Made by a program: the position numbers and the translations under genes. From Chaetoderma sp. LZ-2023a (lineage: Eukaryota > Mollusca > Caudofoveata > Chaetodermatida > Chaetodermatidae), in assembly GCA_034401795.1 (NCBI GenBank), contig CM067369.1, forward strand, positions 91,006,579 to 91,070,578: DNA of 64,000 nt. Reading direction: 5' to 3'. Position 1 is the stretch's first letter. The number at the start of each line of letters is the position of its first letter. Of the stretch, positions 1 to 11,574 are shown in pieces. Below the pieces are notes generated by a model that was not told the DNA's origin, did not search any database, and saw only the letters and a program-made list of their open reading frames with translations.

Positions 1-116
1 ATTCTCTCCCCCTCTTATCCATCCACTTACAGGAAACTGTCTACGTTCAAAACTCCTAGAGTCTTGGCTCGGACAAGAAACAGATGGACAGATCACATCC
101 CATACAAATTCCTGCT

Positions 117-353
117 TAACCCTTTAACATTCATATCAGCCAAAAGTACCTTCTGCAGTGGTCTTGAAAAATGTCCATTTGCAGACCAAGAGAAGACTAT
201 TTTTGAAAATTTATCACTGGAATGACTGGCTTGATAACCGAGCCAGTCATTCCAGTGCTAAATTTTTAAAAATAGTCGTCTCTTGGTCTGCAAATGGACA
301 TTTTCTGAGAAAATTGAAATTGTCTTGAACAATTCAATGGTTAAAGGATTAAA
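117..353. repeat. H-family hairpin MITE, copy 1
   Basis: The outer ends read TTAACCCTTTAA-like on the left and GGTTAAAGGATTAA on the right. A near-perfect palindrome is centred near 242, with arms carrying ACTGGAATGACTGGCT and its complement, flanked by inverted blocks around GGTCTGCAAATGGACA. The element has no coding capacity. At least ten further copies share the same architecture in this window, so this is a non-autonomous foldback or MITE family. TTAA-like ends suggest a TTAA target, but no autonomous partner is visible. Confidence 0.85.
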
Positions 354-920
354 GGCGTACATACAAGTTACAAAAGCTTTGAATTTAGTACAGATTACAC
401 AAGACTGTTTAAGTAACTTAATACAAACCACCAATAGTAACTTAATACAAAGTCAAAACTTTATATCTATATTTGAAAGAAACTTATACTACTAACTTTT
501 ATAAATTGAACACATTCAACGGAATGTTAACCATTTCAAGACCATAACCTCTCAATTAAATCGGCCCCAGATTCAAACTCTGAACCACCACCAAAACTCG
601 CTACAATATATTTATATATTATAAAAAACAGGACGAAATGTGTAAAATTAAAGAGTATTTAGTTACAGAATATGATCCATCCTTCAATAGAAACACACCC
701 TATCTCCATCCACGCCACCATCTCAAGATAACTGATAACCTATCAATCCCACCCTCCTGTGCCCACCTGCACCCTGACCTTTATTATGACTAGATATTTA
801 GAAGATACATGTATAGGTACAGATCAGGAATTGCAGATAACATGCCAAGACTATAAAGTAAATATCAGTATCTATGCTTGTCCTATAGCAGTCTATAGTA
901 AACCTTTAACACTTTACGGC
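354..920. other. AT-rich stretch, nothing recognised
   Basis: AT-rich unique-looking sequence. Only short chance frames are present, and I see no domain, RNA gene or repeat structure in it. Confidence 0.6.
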
Positions 921-1155
921 TTTAACCCTAGAATTTGTTCAGGAAAATTTTAATTTTGTCACATTTTCTCATAGAAAATGTCCATGTGCAGAGCAAGATT
1001 ATTTTTGAAAATATACCATCGAAATGACTGACTCGGTTATCGAGCCAGTCATTTCAGTAATAAATGTTCACCATTTTTCTCTTTTTCTGCAAACGGACCT
1101 TTCTCAAGACCACTGTAGAAGTCATTTTTGGCCGGTTTGCACGTTAATTGGTTAA
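921..1155. repeat. H-family hairpin MITE, copy 2
   Basis: Diverged copy. The central palindrome (ATGACTGACTCGGTTATCGA and its complement) is preserved, with ACGGACCTTTCTCAAGACCA in the right arm. The right end runs into a duplicated TTAATTGGTTAATAGCG. Confidence 0.8.
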
Positions 1156-1752
1156 TAGCGTTAATTGGTTAATAGCGGTACAAATATACATGGTTGATAA
1201 CATAGATATACAATACAATATATATATATATATTGCAGGCTATCTATTGGGGCATGCTCACTATATGTGTTTAGGCTATATGCACAGCCTTCAACAATTC
1301 CTCATCTTGGTACTATTAAGTTTTATTATCTTGTGTGTCAGTGAGCAGCCAAATTTGTACCCAGGCCCTAGATTCTGGCTAAATGCACTTCAGGCATGAG
1401 TCACATCTCACAAAGAAATACTTACATCACATTACATTACCAACAGAAAGAGAAAACATGTAATTATAATGATTTCCATAAGGGTCCCTTCAAGGGTGTA
1501 TATACCCCAAAATGCAGATTGGGACCATCAAATGTTTTGGGAAGGGGATCACTTAAACTTAATGGGATCCTCACCACCACCCACCTACCAAACCTAACCC
1601 CCCCCCCCATTCCCCCACCCACCCACCCCCATTCCCCACCTCCCCCTCTTCAATTTGTATATATTTTTGTTAGATATTGGATAAACAAACTTTTTGTATA
1701 TTGGAGCCTCTAAATTGCAACTCTAGATGTCCAGATTTCAGAGTAAGGTGTG
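1156..1752. other. AT-rich spacer with C-rich tract
   Basis: Contains a short TA run near 1218 and a C-rich, purine-poor tract of CCCCC/CCCACC type at about 1599-1650. No gene is recognised. Confidence 0.6.
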
Positions 1753-1979
1753 CTTAACCTTAAATTTTTTCAAGAAGATTTTACTTTTCTAATAGAATAT
1801 GTTCATTTGCATACCAAGAGATTATTTTTGAAAATTATTACTGGAATGACTGGCTCGGTTATCGAGCCAGTCATTACAGTGATAAATTTTCAAAAATAGT
1901 CTTCTCATGATCTGCAAATGGACATTTCCCCAGATCACTCCAGAGGCCATTCTTGGCTGATATGAGTGTTAAAGGTTTA
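1753..1979. repeat. H-family hairpin MITE, copy 3
   Basis: The left outer arm is AACCTTAAATTTTTTCAAGA. The centre pairs TGGCTCGGTTATCGAGCCA. The right outer arm ends TGTTAAAGGTTTAA. Same family and length as copy 1. Confidence 0.85.
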
Positions 1980-2395
1980 ATCATGTTAAACACTAATTGC
2001 TCATACCAAAACATTGAGAGCATTGTTGTTTCTATTCATGAATATCAGCTGCAAAGCTATTCAGGTTGTCCCACATGGCTCTCATATAGCGGAAGTTGAT
2101 TCCTATACACGGAAATCATGAATCTTACTGGAGGATAATGATTCATACACATTTTTTCAACATTATCAGCATCATTCATGCAGACTGAGCTAACGACAAC
2201 AGCATATAATATATATATAGAGCCTAGTATTGTTACACATGTACATTATAACGTATGTTTGTACATACATATGGCAAGTTGCCATATTTATAGCAATCTG
2301 AATTTGATAATATTACACCATAACCTGTTGTTCATTCTGAACAATGCTGCTCATACATACGATTAGGAAATTTCATCAGTAAATCTGCTTTAACT
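1980..2395. other. Spacer, nothing recognised
   Basis: AT-rich sequence with a small TA-rich stretch near 2207. No domain or repeat structure is seen. Confidence 0.5.
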
Positions 2396-2612
2396 TTAAC
2401 ACTCAATATCAGTCAAAAACGGCGTAAGCAGTTCTTGAGAATGTCCTTTTGCAGACCAAGAGTATTTTTTTTTAATTTACGACTGGCTCGATAACCGAGT
2501 CAGTCATTCCACTTGTATATCTTCAAAGATTGTCTTCTCTTGGTCTGCAAATGGAGATTTTCTATGAGAAAATTGAAATTTTCTTGAACAAATTTGAGGG
2601 TAAAAAGTTTTA
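2396..2612. repeat. H-family hairpin MITE, copy 4
   Basis: Family arms around GTCCTTTTGCAGACCAAGAG and TCTTGGTCTGCAAATGGAGA flank a shortened centre with CGACTGGCTCGATAACCGAG. One side of the centre is deleted, so the stem is asymmetric. Confidence 0.8.
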
Positions 2613-2751
2613 ATAACAGTTTATCCCTAACAACCCGAAAACTACAAATTCTGTGTGCTGTAACCTGGAATATTCTGCTGCTATGACAGCAACAGATTCC
2701 TGTCCAATTTGTTGCAAAGTAGTTAACAGGTTTCCGGTATAGCTGTCTTGA

Positions 2752-3110
2752 AATAGAGATTCATATCTAGCTATGCACCGCCCATTTCTAGCTAAGCTCC
2801 TCCTACATAGTATGTGATGGAATCGATTTATATAGTTTGAACCCTGAATTACTGGAATCACAATTTAAAGACAAATATTCAGGCAAGCTGTGAATATTTT
2901 GAAATTAATTTGAGTGCCAGCAACAACTCGCCATCAAATTAGTTTCAAAATATTCAACAGATGTTATAAAATAGTCATACAATTAGTAGACTTGACAGAA
3001 GTTTAGAGCTGCATGACAGAGTTATGATAAGTTATTATAATTGTGACGTCGGCCAACATGTGATGTAATTGATTATGACGCCATATACTAGAGTGACAGA
3101 TCGGATCGCT
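2752..3110. repeat. P-family MITE, copy 1
   Basis: The core at 2887-2960 is an inverted repeat: TGAATATTTTGAAATTAATT pairs with AATTAGTTTCAAAATATTCA. The left side carries TAGCTATGCACCGCCCAT, which recurs near 51.7 kb and inverted near 57.5 kb. The right side holds a TGACGTCG motif near 3043. No coding potential. Confidence 0.75.
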
Positions 3111-3209
3111 CTATTGAAGCAAGATTTCAAGTGATTAACTCAGGTTAATATGAGTTTGACCATAGGCTGCCTAAAACTTAAATCCTTGATACTTAAGGCC
3201 TCATACATT

Positions 3210-4640
3210 CGTTAAAGTTCTCATCTATTCATAAAATACACATATCCTAGGTAAATTTAGGACTATTTGTTACTTTATGGACACTTTAACTAACTAGTAG
3301 TATAGCCACCATTTTAGATAGCTATTTGCAGGCGTCATTATTTTAGGTTCTATTGTCTTCGCCGGGTAGCAATTGTTCGCATAAAACCATTCTCGCAACG
3401 CTAATACTAGTCATTCTTCCGTTGGCATCCACAGTGAGTGCATAGTAAGCATAGCATAGTACGATACTAGTTGTATATTTCCTATGGTGCAAGTGACAAC
3501 AAATATATTTATAACAGCGACAACTTTCCGTCAGATTGTTGTCTATATAACAAGCTGATAATACAATTGGCACTAGATACAGATTTGATAACAATTTGGC
3601 TGAAAATCATTGATGCAATAACATTCAACAATCAAATTGTTCTCAAAATAAGCAGGATGGTAGTCAATGTTACAAGATTTGCTAAAGATATTTCGAGCAA
3701 CTTTATTGACAGTCATTTCTGACTAAGGCAGCAACAGCGTTGTCAAATTCTTTTCGGAGTAATCAGCTGGCTTTCTGTTTTGTTAGCTGACAAGTACATA
3801 CACCATTAGTTAGACCTATATCATATGTGCATTCCAGTGTGAAATATATTCACAAAGATCCTGCAATCCACCAGCGCGCGAACGATCGCCTCTAACATGC
3901 CTACTGCGAATAGAATAATATGCTTACATACTGATTGACTATGAAATGAACAGATTGTTCGAGCATATCTGTGATTAGGTATCAATTCCATATATCATAT
4001 AGGCCTAACTAGTTTGACATGCACTTGTTAGCTAACCAAACAGAAGGTCCGCTGATTATTCTGAGAAGATTTTGACAACGCTGTTGCTGCCTTAGTCAGA
4101 AATGACTCCCACTAAAGTTGCTTGAAATATCTTCAGCAAGTCTTGCAACACTGACTGCCCTGTTGATTATTTTGAGAACAATTTTATTGAAAGTTGCTGT
4201 TAATGATTTTCAGCTAAATTGTTATCAAATCTTTATCTAGTGACAATTTTATTATTAGCTCATTATATTGACACCAATCTGATGGAAAGTTGTTGCTGCT
4301 ATAGGCAGCAACGGTTTTCAGTAAACTTGTTTTACATATGTGTTGTCACTTGCGCGATAGGAAATGTACAACTAGTATTGAACTATAGGCACTTACTATG
4401 CGCTCACCGTGGAAGCCAGAAGATGAAAGAATAGCATTAGCGTTACGAGAATGGTTTTATACGAACAATTGCGAACCGGCGAAGACAACAGAAGCTAAAA
4501 TAATGGCACCTGCAAATAGCTATCTAAAATGGTGGCTATACTCCTAGTTGGTTAAAGTGTCCATAAAGTAACAAATAATCCTAAATTTAGCTAGGATATT
4601 TATCTTTTATGAATAGATGAGAACTTTAACAGCTGATGAA
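3210..4640. repeat. Long foldback element with ~0.64 kb arms
   Basis: Left arm about 3210-3850 and right arm about 3990-4640 are imperfect reverse complements over nearly their whole length, with a ~140 bp spacer. Anchor pairs include AAAGTTCTCATCTATTCATA (3219) with its complement near 4610, CAATTGTTCGCATAAAACCA (3371) with its complement near 4450, and ACTAAGGCAGCAACAGCG (3722) with its complement near 4080. The arms contain no transposase-like frame. Best read as a foldback-type DNA transposon derivative; two facing copies of one repeat would look alike. Confidence 0.75.
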
Positions 4641-4994
4641 AGAGAACACTGAAGTATTATCATTCACATAGGCTACAATACATTAGAAAATGTCCGAAGT
4701 GTAACAAAAGGAAGCGCCTCTTAGGACTGGTCCTGCTTTCCATGGAACAGGAATCATTTCAACATCCAGGTATTGAGAACAGAGACAACAAACAATGACA
4801 CCATGGTGACTGAGATGGCATCGAACAAAAATGTCTGTAGAAAGTCTATCCCCAGCATACACAGATTTTCCTCCACTAATTCTTTCAAAAGACCCTGAAT
4901 TACCTACCCACGGCTGTGATCTAACTGGAGGTCGCACCACTCGGACCACGGACATAGATAAATATTCCACTCAGCTCCTTGCTCCATCTCATTC
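4641..4994. other. Spacer with possible exon-like frame
   Basis: A plus-strand open frame from 4831 (starting MSVESLSPAYTDFPPLIL) and a minus-strand frame over the same bases are both open. Neither matches a family I know. GC content is higher than the surrounding DNA. Either a fragment of an unrecognised exon or chance. Confidence 0.2.
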
Positions 4995-5227
4995 ACCCTT
5001 TAACACTCATATCAGCCAAAAACAACTTCTGCAGTGGTCTTGAGGAATGTCCATTTGCAGACAGAGAAATATTTTTTTGAAAATTTACCACTGGAATGAC
5101 TGGCTCGATATCCGAGCCAGTCATTCCAGTGGTAAGTTTTCAAAAATACTCTTCCCTTGGTCTGCAAATGGATATTTTCTATTAGAAATTTGAAATTTGC
5201 TTGAACAAATTTGAGGGTCAACGGGTT
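4995..5227. repeat. H-family hairpin MITE, copy 5
   Basis: One of the best preserved copies. The left end is CCCTTTAACACTCATATCAG, the centre pairs GGCTCGATATCCGAGCC, and the right end is TTTGAGGGTCAACGGGTTAA. It shows that the innermost ~100 bp arms are palindromic while the outermost ~60 bp on each side are unrelated to each other. Confidence 0.9.
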
Positions 5228-5369
5228 AAATAACTGAGACCCCTGATGCTCTCTGAAGATGGATGTTGTCAGGACATGGGAGTAAGTGATGAATTCAAGA
5301 AACCATATAGGTCATGTATGTCTGGTGAGAAGTATGATACAGGACAGCCTGAACACTCCAGAAGACATT

Positions 5370-5607
5370 TAACCCTTTAAGCCTTGAAGTTGTTCAAGAA
5401 AATTTAATTATTTTCAAGAAAATGTCAATTTGCAGACCAAGAGCTGACTATTTTTGAAAATTTAGCAATGGAATGACTGGCTCGGTTTTCGAGCCAGTCA
5501 TTCCAGTGGTAAATTTTCAAAGATAGTCTTCCCTTGGTTTGAAGATGGACATTTCTCAAGACCACTGCAGAAGTTGTTTTTGGCTGATTTGAGCGTTAAA
5601 GGGTTAA
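5370..5607. repeat. H-family hairpin MITE, copy 6
   Basis: Left end TTAACCCTTTAAGCCTTGAA, right end TTGAGCGTTAAAGGGTTAA. The centre pairs GGCTCGGTTTTCGAGCC. It is in the opposite orientation to copy 5, 143 bp away. Confidence 0.9.
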
Positions 5608-5895
5608 GAATCCATTTCTCAGAGAATGTGGTGATATTACAAAAGAAATTGCTGATCCATTGCTTCAGAAGACAGTCAAAACTCTCGTGTTCCATTAAAC
5701 TTTTGCACGAGATATGAGATGCCTGTTCAATTCACCCAGTATGCAATGCCGTGACTCCATAATCGTTGTAACTATTGGACGCCATATTCGTTTAGTCTAT
5801 TGTCTGCACAAGCCAGGATTTCTCAAACAAAACCAAACTGCTTGCACGTGCAAATAGTCATTTGTCCTCCAGCTCTGGAAGTGTAAGCATGCACA
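5608..5895. other. Spacer, nothing firm
   Basis: A short plus-strand frame (NPFLRECGDITKEIADPLL) right after the hairpin looks protein-like but is too short to identify. The remainder is unremarkable. Confidence 0.25.
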
Positions 5896-6114
5896 TAGGG
5901 CGTATTCACGGCAATACATTCGACAGTCTGTATTTCCACTGTTCAGAGTGTGTCAATGTTCAGAAGAAAATTAGAGAAAGCTTTTATATATATATATATT
6001 TTGACAATAATTTACATATATAAAAGCTTTCTCTAATTTTCTTTTGGATATTGGCACACTTTCTCTGAATAGTATCGAAATACAGACCGTCGAATGTACT
6101 GCCGTAAATACACC
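5896..6114. repeat. Palindrome with ~95 bp arms
   Basis: Left arm 5898-5990 and right arm about 6018-6113 are reverse complements with few mismatches. AAATTAGAGAAAGCTTTTAT pairs with ATAAAAGCTTTCTCTAATTT, and CAATACATTCGACAGTCTGT pairs with ACAGACCGTCGAATGTACTG. The spacer is a short TA run. Not related to the H or P families. Confidence 0.8.
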
Positions 6115-7109
6115 AAACGTGCATGGTAATTTAATACCATTTATTCTTATGACAGACTAATGCTAACACGGTCTACCCGACTTGTCTTTTTTCTCTCGCT
6201 GTCCCTTCTTCTAGTGTCCAAATTTTATCTAGCTTATATTGTAATGGTATAACACACAGCTTACTGGTATTGACTAGATTCTCAGCATGGCATTTGTAGC
6301 TCATTAACCCTATTTACACTAACTACCAGAATGTATTACTTATTTCGTTTTATCATGAGGAGTGGAATAGCTTTCTGAGCACAGTGTTGCTGAAAACTGT
6401 TGCAGTCACTAACAGTAACAGATTACAACACCCTGTTTCCAATATGCAATTCCAGCCCATACTTGATGGCTTTCTCAGTTATAATTTGGGACTCTGGGTT
6501 AAGAAGCATCAGCACATATGTCTTACAATTAAACTGTATGTGGCCTGGTATTACAATGTTTTGTACATAGTCATTCTTGACTATGTGGCTGTACGCTTTC
6601 ATCCTTAAACTTCAAACACAGCTTAATGCAATATTGCTTTAACATGTGGCATTCCAGCCATAAGGCTGAAATGGTTAATTGTTATTTAATGTTTATAGTG
6701 CCACAGAACAAACTCATGTGAAGAGGCTTGCCTAGGTCTCCCTGCAGTCCATTACACAATTACATCCTGGGGATCAATACTTTACAGCTGATACAAGTTG
6801 TCTCATTGTGATGTGGCTTGTTTACTTCTAAACTTTGCTGAATGTTAAAATATGGATTTTAGACTGAAATACATGTAACTATGTGATACGTAGTAATAGT
6901 CATATTCCTTATCCCAGTTCAGCCACGCCTAGAGAGTCCTGTCTCACAGGTAAGATTTAAGGTATATCAATAGCCTATTACTAGAAAGTTTAGTTTCATT
7001 CATCCTTCATGTAAATTCATTCTAAGTTCTCATCTGAGAAATATTTGCCTGACAACTAATCTATTATCAGTGTCTGAGGTAAATCCATTGTCAGAGAAAT
7101 ATCTGTCTG
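6115..7109. other. Spacer left of the old DIRS copy
   Basis: No recognised domain or RNA gene. I looked here for the left inverted terminal repeat of the older DIRS element (motif ACCATTCTGTTACTTCTGAT) and did not find it, so that end is lost or too decayed to see. Confidence 0.5.
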
Positions 7110-7349
7110 ATACTGGGAATGAGCATGAATATATAAGATGAATGATCATGAAATATAAACATAATACAAAAAACTGTCAAACTTGAATTACCCCATGAAT
7201 TATGGATTTCAGACGTGGAGCTATCAACCAACACACTTTCGCCCAGACGTGTCCCATACGGTTGAATTCCTCTCGCTTGACCATGTCTGTTCTTACTACT
7301 TTTGCTTTTCAAAGTTATCAAAAGGGAGATAAACAGTGTGGCCACTAGA

Positions 7350-8440
7350 CTATCGTTTCAAAACAGCTAAAGCGAGTGGATTGGCGGAGTGTGACATGTC
7401 CCTCATATAGTAATCCGTGAAAGAGGACTCACAGTGCCATTGTGCAACAGCCATGATGTCCTCTAACGGGACACCATTGAATATGGCGGTCGAGGCGGCT
7501 ATTCCTCTAACATCGTGAGCTCTAGCACATTGCACCTGGTGCCCAGTCACAATCTCGTGGGTAGTCTGAATGCATTCAACCACGCAACAAGAGATAGAAT
7601 CAATGGATGCGGCACCATATGGCAGATCCACAGATGTCTATTATTTGATCATAGAGTCCGTCCGTTTTTGGTACTTGGTCAAAGCATGGACTGGGCACCA
7701 GACACTGGCATCATGATCCAACCTACCTAGTTTCGGTATAACGATCGGTTTGCCGGGATATCTCAAAGATCGAATCTTTGACATAAACTCTGCTCTTGGC
7801 AGTAGACGCAGATCCTCTCTGGAGACAATAATCGGTCCCTCACTGATGAAAGTGCATGGATCTCACTGCACCTTCTTGCTGAGGAAGCTGCCAAAAGAAA
7901 AACCGCCTTTACAGTTAGATGCTTTAGACTAGCCGAACGCAAAGGTTCGAAAGGGTGCTTGGCCAGCACATTAAGCACCAAAGAAAGACTCCAGGCTGGA
8001 ATGACTACCGGTTGTCTCGGTCGGAGGTTGCTCATTCCCTTCACCATCACATTCAACTAGGCCACCTCTGGACTATCCCTGGTGGCTAAACAAGGGATAA
8101 CTGATGCCAAAGCTGACTTGTATAACTATCCACCAATTGTGACAGGAGCTAGTCCTGAAAAGAACAGCTCACAGAGAAAGTCTGCTATTTGCTAAATAGT
8201 GGATTGAAAGGTATCAATACCCTTTCCTTCACACCAGTCTGCAAATTTGTTAACCTTGTTGTTATACGACTTGAAGGTTGACCTCCTTCTCGCGGCTGCG
8301 ATGAAACTCGCAGCCTGTTGAGAAAAGCTTTCCGTGGAACATTGTTTGATAGCATCCACGTGTAGGAAGCATCCCTTGGCCTGGGAGATTAGGTTCAGAA
8401 TCTCGGGCAGCTGCACTGGATTGTCCGACGGCAGATCCAG
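7350..8440 (-). pseudogene. Tyrosine recombinase, older DIRS copy
   Basis: C-terminal part of a DIRS-type tyrosine recombinase, the integrase that joins a circular DNA intermediate to the target. The box A region (SSARRCSEIHAL, in the 7763-8056 frame), the HDVRG box and, unlike in the younger copy, the nucleophile region (FTDYYMRDM) followed by a natural stop at 7350 are all present. Frameshifts separate 7350-7631 from 7763-8056 and the upstream part, so it cannot give a single protein. It serves here as the reference showing what the young copy has lost. Confidence 0.8.
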
Positions 8441-10176
8441 ATCAGTGAACCACGCCCTGCTGGGCCAAAATGGTAATATTAGCAGGACCAGGCACGGCTC
8501 CTCCCTGATCTTCACCAAAACCTTCGGTAGAAGAATGGTGGGCGGATACGCGTAAGTGTGCATCCCTCTCAAGCTTATCGCCAGAGCGTCTGTATCGACA
8601 GCATTTGGATCTGGAATCGGCAAGATATAAGTCATGATTTGAGCATTTTCCTTTGTGATGAACAAGTCCACGTTTGGTTTGCTCCAATGCTCGAAGATCC
8701 TTTGTAGAATTGGAGGGTTGAGAGACCATTCTGTTGGCAGAATTCTCTGTTTGCGAGACAAAGCATCCGCCAGAATGTTCAATCGCCCAGGAATGTGAGC
8801 TGCTTTCAAAACAACTGAGTGATTCCTGCACCATTGAATCAAGTGCCAAATTTATGTATGATACTACTGTCGAATTGTCCGACCGTATCAATATCACCTT
8901 GCCCCTGACTTTTGGAAGAAACTTTTCCAATGCCAGTTCCACTGCCATCATTTCCAACAGATTGATATTCAGCTGACTCTCTTGGAGAGTCCATATGCCC
9001 GAAACCTGATGTTCTCCCAGGCAGGGCTCCCACCCTCCAGTGATAGATCCATGTACACGGACAGGTGAGGGTGGGATAGGTGAAGCGAAACTCCTATTAG
9101 GAGATTCTGACGCCCCTTCCACCATACAAGATGCGACATTATTGGCTCCAAAACTGGTACCAGCTTTGACAGGGGTTCTGTTCTCTGCTTCCACAGAGAC
9201 ATTAGATACAACTGGATAGGTCTTCGCATTAGAGCAGCGTACAGGATTGCCTGCTCCATGGAGACCATCATGCCCAGCATCTGAAGAAACCTCCTCACCT
9301 GAATGTGGTTTCCCAATCAAAAACTCTTGAGGATGGCTAACAGACACCGCTCTGGGCTCTGACGGGTAAACCCTGCCTTCCTCAAGATCGAATCGCACCC
9401 CCAAATAAACGAAGTGGTGAGTGGGCGTCAACTCGGATTTCTCCCTGTTGACTATCCAGCCTAGATCTGAAAGCAATTTCAGTCAGAGCAGTACCCACTC
9501 GTAACCTGGCTGGCGTGTCCGCCTTGATAATCCAATCGTCTATGTAGGTGTGCAGCGCCACGTTTTCTCTTCTGAGAAACGCTGTCACCACTAGGACCAC
9601 TCTGGTGAAAACCCTTGGGGATGTCGACAGGTTGAATAGGAGGACTACAAACTCCCATACCCGATTCTAGAACACGAATCTGTGACAACCCTGTTCATTG
9701 GAATGTGGAAATATGCATCTTTCAGATCGATTGACACACACCACATTGCTTTCCTCAATCCTGCCATTACCGATCTCGGAGTTTCCACTTGAAACCGAGG
9801 CGTATGGATAAACCAATTCAATGGCCTGAGATTGAGTACGGGTCTCCACCGCCTGTGCTCGTGGAGACAAGGAACATGTTTGAATAGAAGCCTGGAGTGC
9901 CCTGGCTTTATTACTCCCTTCAGAAGCAAACCTGACACTTCGTTTTGAATGGCTTCTAATCTGTCTGCCTCCCTTGGTACGGGAGTCCAGACAGGTGCCA
10001 AAGACAGATTTTGAGGCGGGAAATCCCACCACTCTGATATGTATCCCTCGCCAAGCCTCGACGAAACGCATGACCCTTCCACCCACTGTAGGCGCATTGA
10101 CGTCTAATGCGGGTGTCTGGCCCATGATCCGCTCCCACCCCCCACCCCCAACTCTTAACGAGAGAGACAGAACCAT
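8192..10176 (-). pseudogene. RT-RNase H, older DIRS copy
   Basis: Homologue of the intact frame at 12357-14519, broken into at least four frames. Visible pieces are the YIDDW active site (in the 9382-9600 frame), RNase H segments (ILIRSDNSTVVSYIN and LNILADALSR) and the C-terminal domain (8192-8842). About 40 bp are missing after SYIN compared with the young copy, which breaks the frame. Clearly non-functional. Confidence 0.85.
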
Positions 10177-10265
10177 TTTGGTCTTGGCTTGACTGGTCTA
10201 ACTGGAACCGCTGTTCCTGTCGCACAGGCGTGGTCCAGACGGATATGAAGGGAGCTACCATACCC

Positions 10266-10766
10266 TCAGGTACGATCAGCTCCCTTCTGTCCGCCCTTGG
10301 AGGACTTACCCTTGCCGTTCCCGCCTCTCGGGCGATCAGGACCACTGGGCTGGGCAGGGGCCTTCACACCCTTCCTCACCTTCTTAGCCGCAGGCGGCTG
10401 AAAAAGCCCAGCAAGAGCAGAAGTAGCTGGCTTGGCTTTCGCCGTGTTCTTATGCTTCTTCTGCTTCTTGGAGGCAGGTTGACCAGTTAGCGGTTTCGCC
10501 ACAGCCCCTAGTGCATGCACCTGATGCACTAGCTCCAGCTGAAGGTTAACCGCTAACTGACTCTGCGCAATGTTAGCTGTGTCCTCTAGGATGGCCCAGG
10601 CTTGGCCACCGAAGATGTTAGGGATGTTCAGGGGCGTTCCAAACAAACGCTCCCTGACAGCCATAGCCAGACGCATATAGTCAAGGACCATCTGCATCCC
10701 GGACTTCGTAACATGCGCCTTCACCCTGGCCAAAGCATCCATCGACAGCACAAGGCTGTCGTTAAC
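10266..10766 (-). pseudogene. Gag C-terminal part, older DIRS copy
   Basis: Encodes the last ~165 residues of DIRS gag, matching the young gag from VNDGLVLSMDALARV to its basic Lys/Gly-rich tail (SKKQKKHKNTAKAK). The residues to its left, up to VTLSC, lie 7 kb away at 17786 onward. The two pieces abut without gain or loss of residues, so the gene was split by the young DIRS insertion. The first few codons of the frame open at 10781 are terminal sequence of the young element. Confidence 0.85.
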
Positions 10767-10803
10767 TGCAGGAAATGTCAATTTCCCTTTCTCCGAGATC
10801 TAA

Positions 10804-10957
10804 CAATACTCACCATTCTGTTACTTCTGATATACAGCTGGCCTTGACAGCGGCTCTAGGATTATAGACTTAGAAAGCTTTACCGACTCCTGGGAACCGG
10901 GTACCCGGCTCCCAACTGCCGAGTACCCGTTTACCATAGAGCTCATATTGTTTGCAT
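10804..10957. repeat. Left inverted terminal repeat of young DIRS
   Basis: Begins CAATACTCACCATTCTGTTA and runs to about ACCATAGAGCTCAT. I compared it by eye with the reverse complement of 17621-17774 and saw no difference over roughly 145 bp, which points to a recent insertion. The G+C-rich middle (CCGGGTACCCGGC) is itself self-complementary. Confidence 0.9.
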
Positions 10958-11014
10958 AGCCACCAAACAAGAGAAAACTATGGCTTGCCTCCGTGGGGCT
11001 GGGAGGCTGGGTCC

Positions 11015-11116
11015 GTAACAGAATGGTGAGTATTGTTAGATCTCGGAGAAAGGGAAATTGACATTTCCTGCATTCTCCTTCGATCAATACTCACCATTCT
11101 GTTACTTCTGATATAC
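11015..11116. repeat. Internal complementary region of young DIRS
   Basis: Its reverse complement is the element's right end (through GGTGAGTATTGATCGAAGGA) joined directly to its left end (TGCAGGAAATGTCAATTTCC and on to CACCATTCTGTTAC). In DIRS elements such a region is thought to template the joining of the ends into a circle. Location between recombinase gene and 3' terminal repeat is canonical. It also fixes the element ends to the base. Confidence 0.9.
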
Positions 11117-11574
11117 ACCAGATTTGATCAGTAACCTGGTGGGAAGGGGCAAGCCATACATGCTAATTTTGCCCCTTGGAGAAAGATTTTAGACTTCAAA
11201 CTTGACTAACGGAGACCTAAAAGGACCGTCAAGTTCACGGAACCGAATCACATTCGCGTCACAGTCCCCCCCCCACTTTTTTCTCCTAAGAAAAGGGAGA
11301 GAACTAACGAACATGTATCTCGCCTGAAAACACCAATATGCCAAGAGGGTTAACTACTCCCTGCATATCGCTTGTATTAGCCTGGGAATGAGCATGAATA
11401 TATAAGATGAATGAACATGATACATATACATAATACAAAAAACTCACTTGTTGAATTACCTTATCATAACAGGACTTCAGACGTACCGCCTCCAACCATT
11501 CACCGGTTCGGCCATCAGTGACACAATCTGGTTGACATCCTCTCGCTTGACCATGCCTGCTTTAGGTTCTTTTC
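11117..11574 (-). other. 3' non-coding region of young DIRS
   Basis: Non-coding, with a run of nine C near 11267 and an A-rich run. The part from about 11380 is conserved in the older copy at 7118-7350, while the part from 11117 to 11380 has no visible counterpart there. Confidence 0.6.

Larger units (their letters stand above)
7110..10766 (-). mobile_element. Older DIRS retrotransposon, 3' half
   Basis: Recombinase, RT-RNase H and the C-terminal part of gag, in minus-strand order, parallel the younger element at 11.4-15.1 kb, including the non-coding stretch beginning GGGAATGAGCATGAATATAT (7118; 11381 in the young copy). It ends abruptly at 10766 inside gag, where the younger DIRS begins. 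The matching 5' half resumes at 17786. All frames are broken. No left terminal repeat is seen. Confidence 0.85.

Noticed and set aside
117-5607. TTAACCC ends as degenerate telomere repeats
   Set aside because: They occur once per hairpin as termini, not in tandem, and are not TTAGGG.
6640-7110. Left terminal repeat of the older DIRS
   Set aside because: Searched for the conserved ACCATTCTGTTACTTCTGAT and the GGGTACCCG block; neither is present, so that end is treated as lost.
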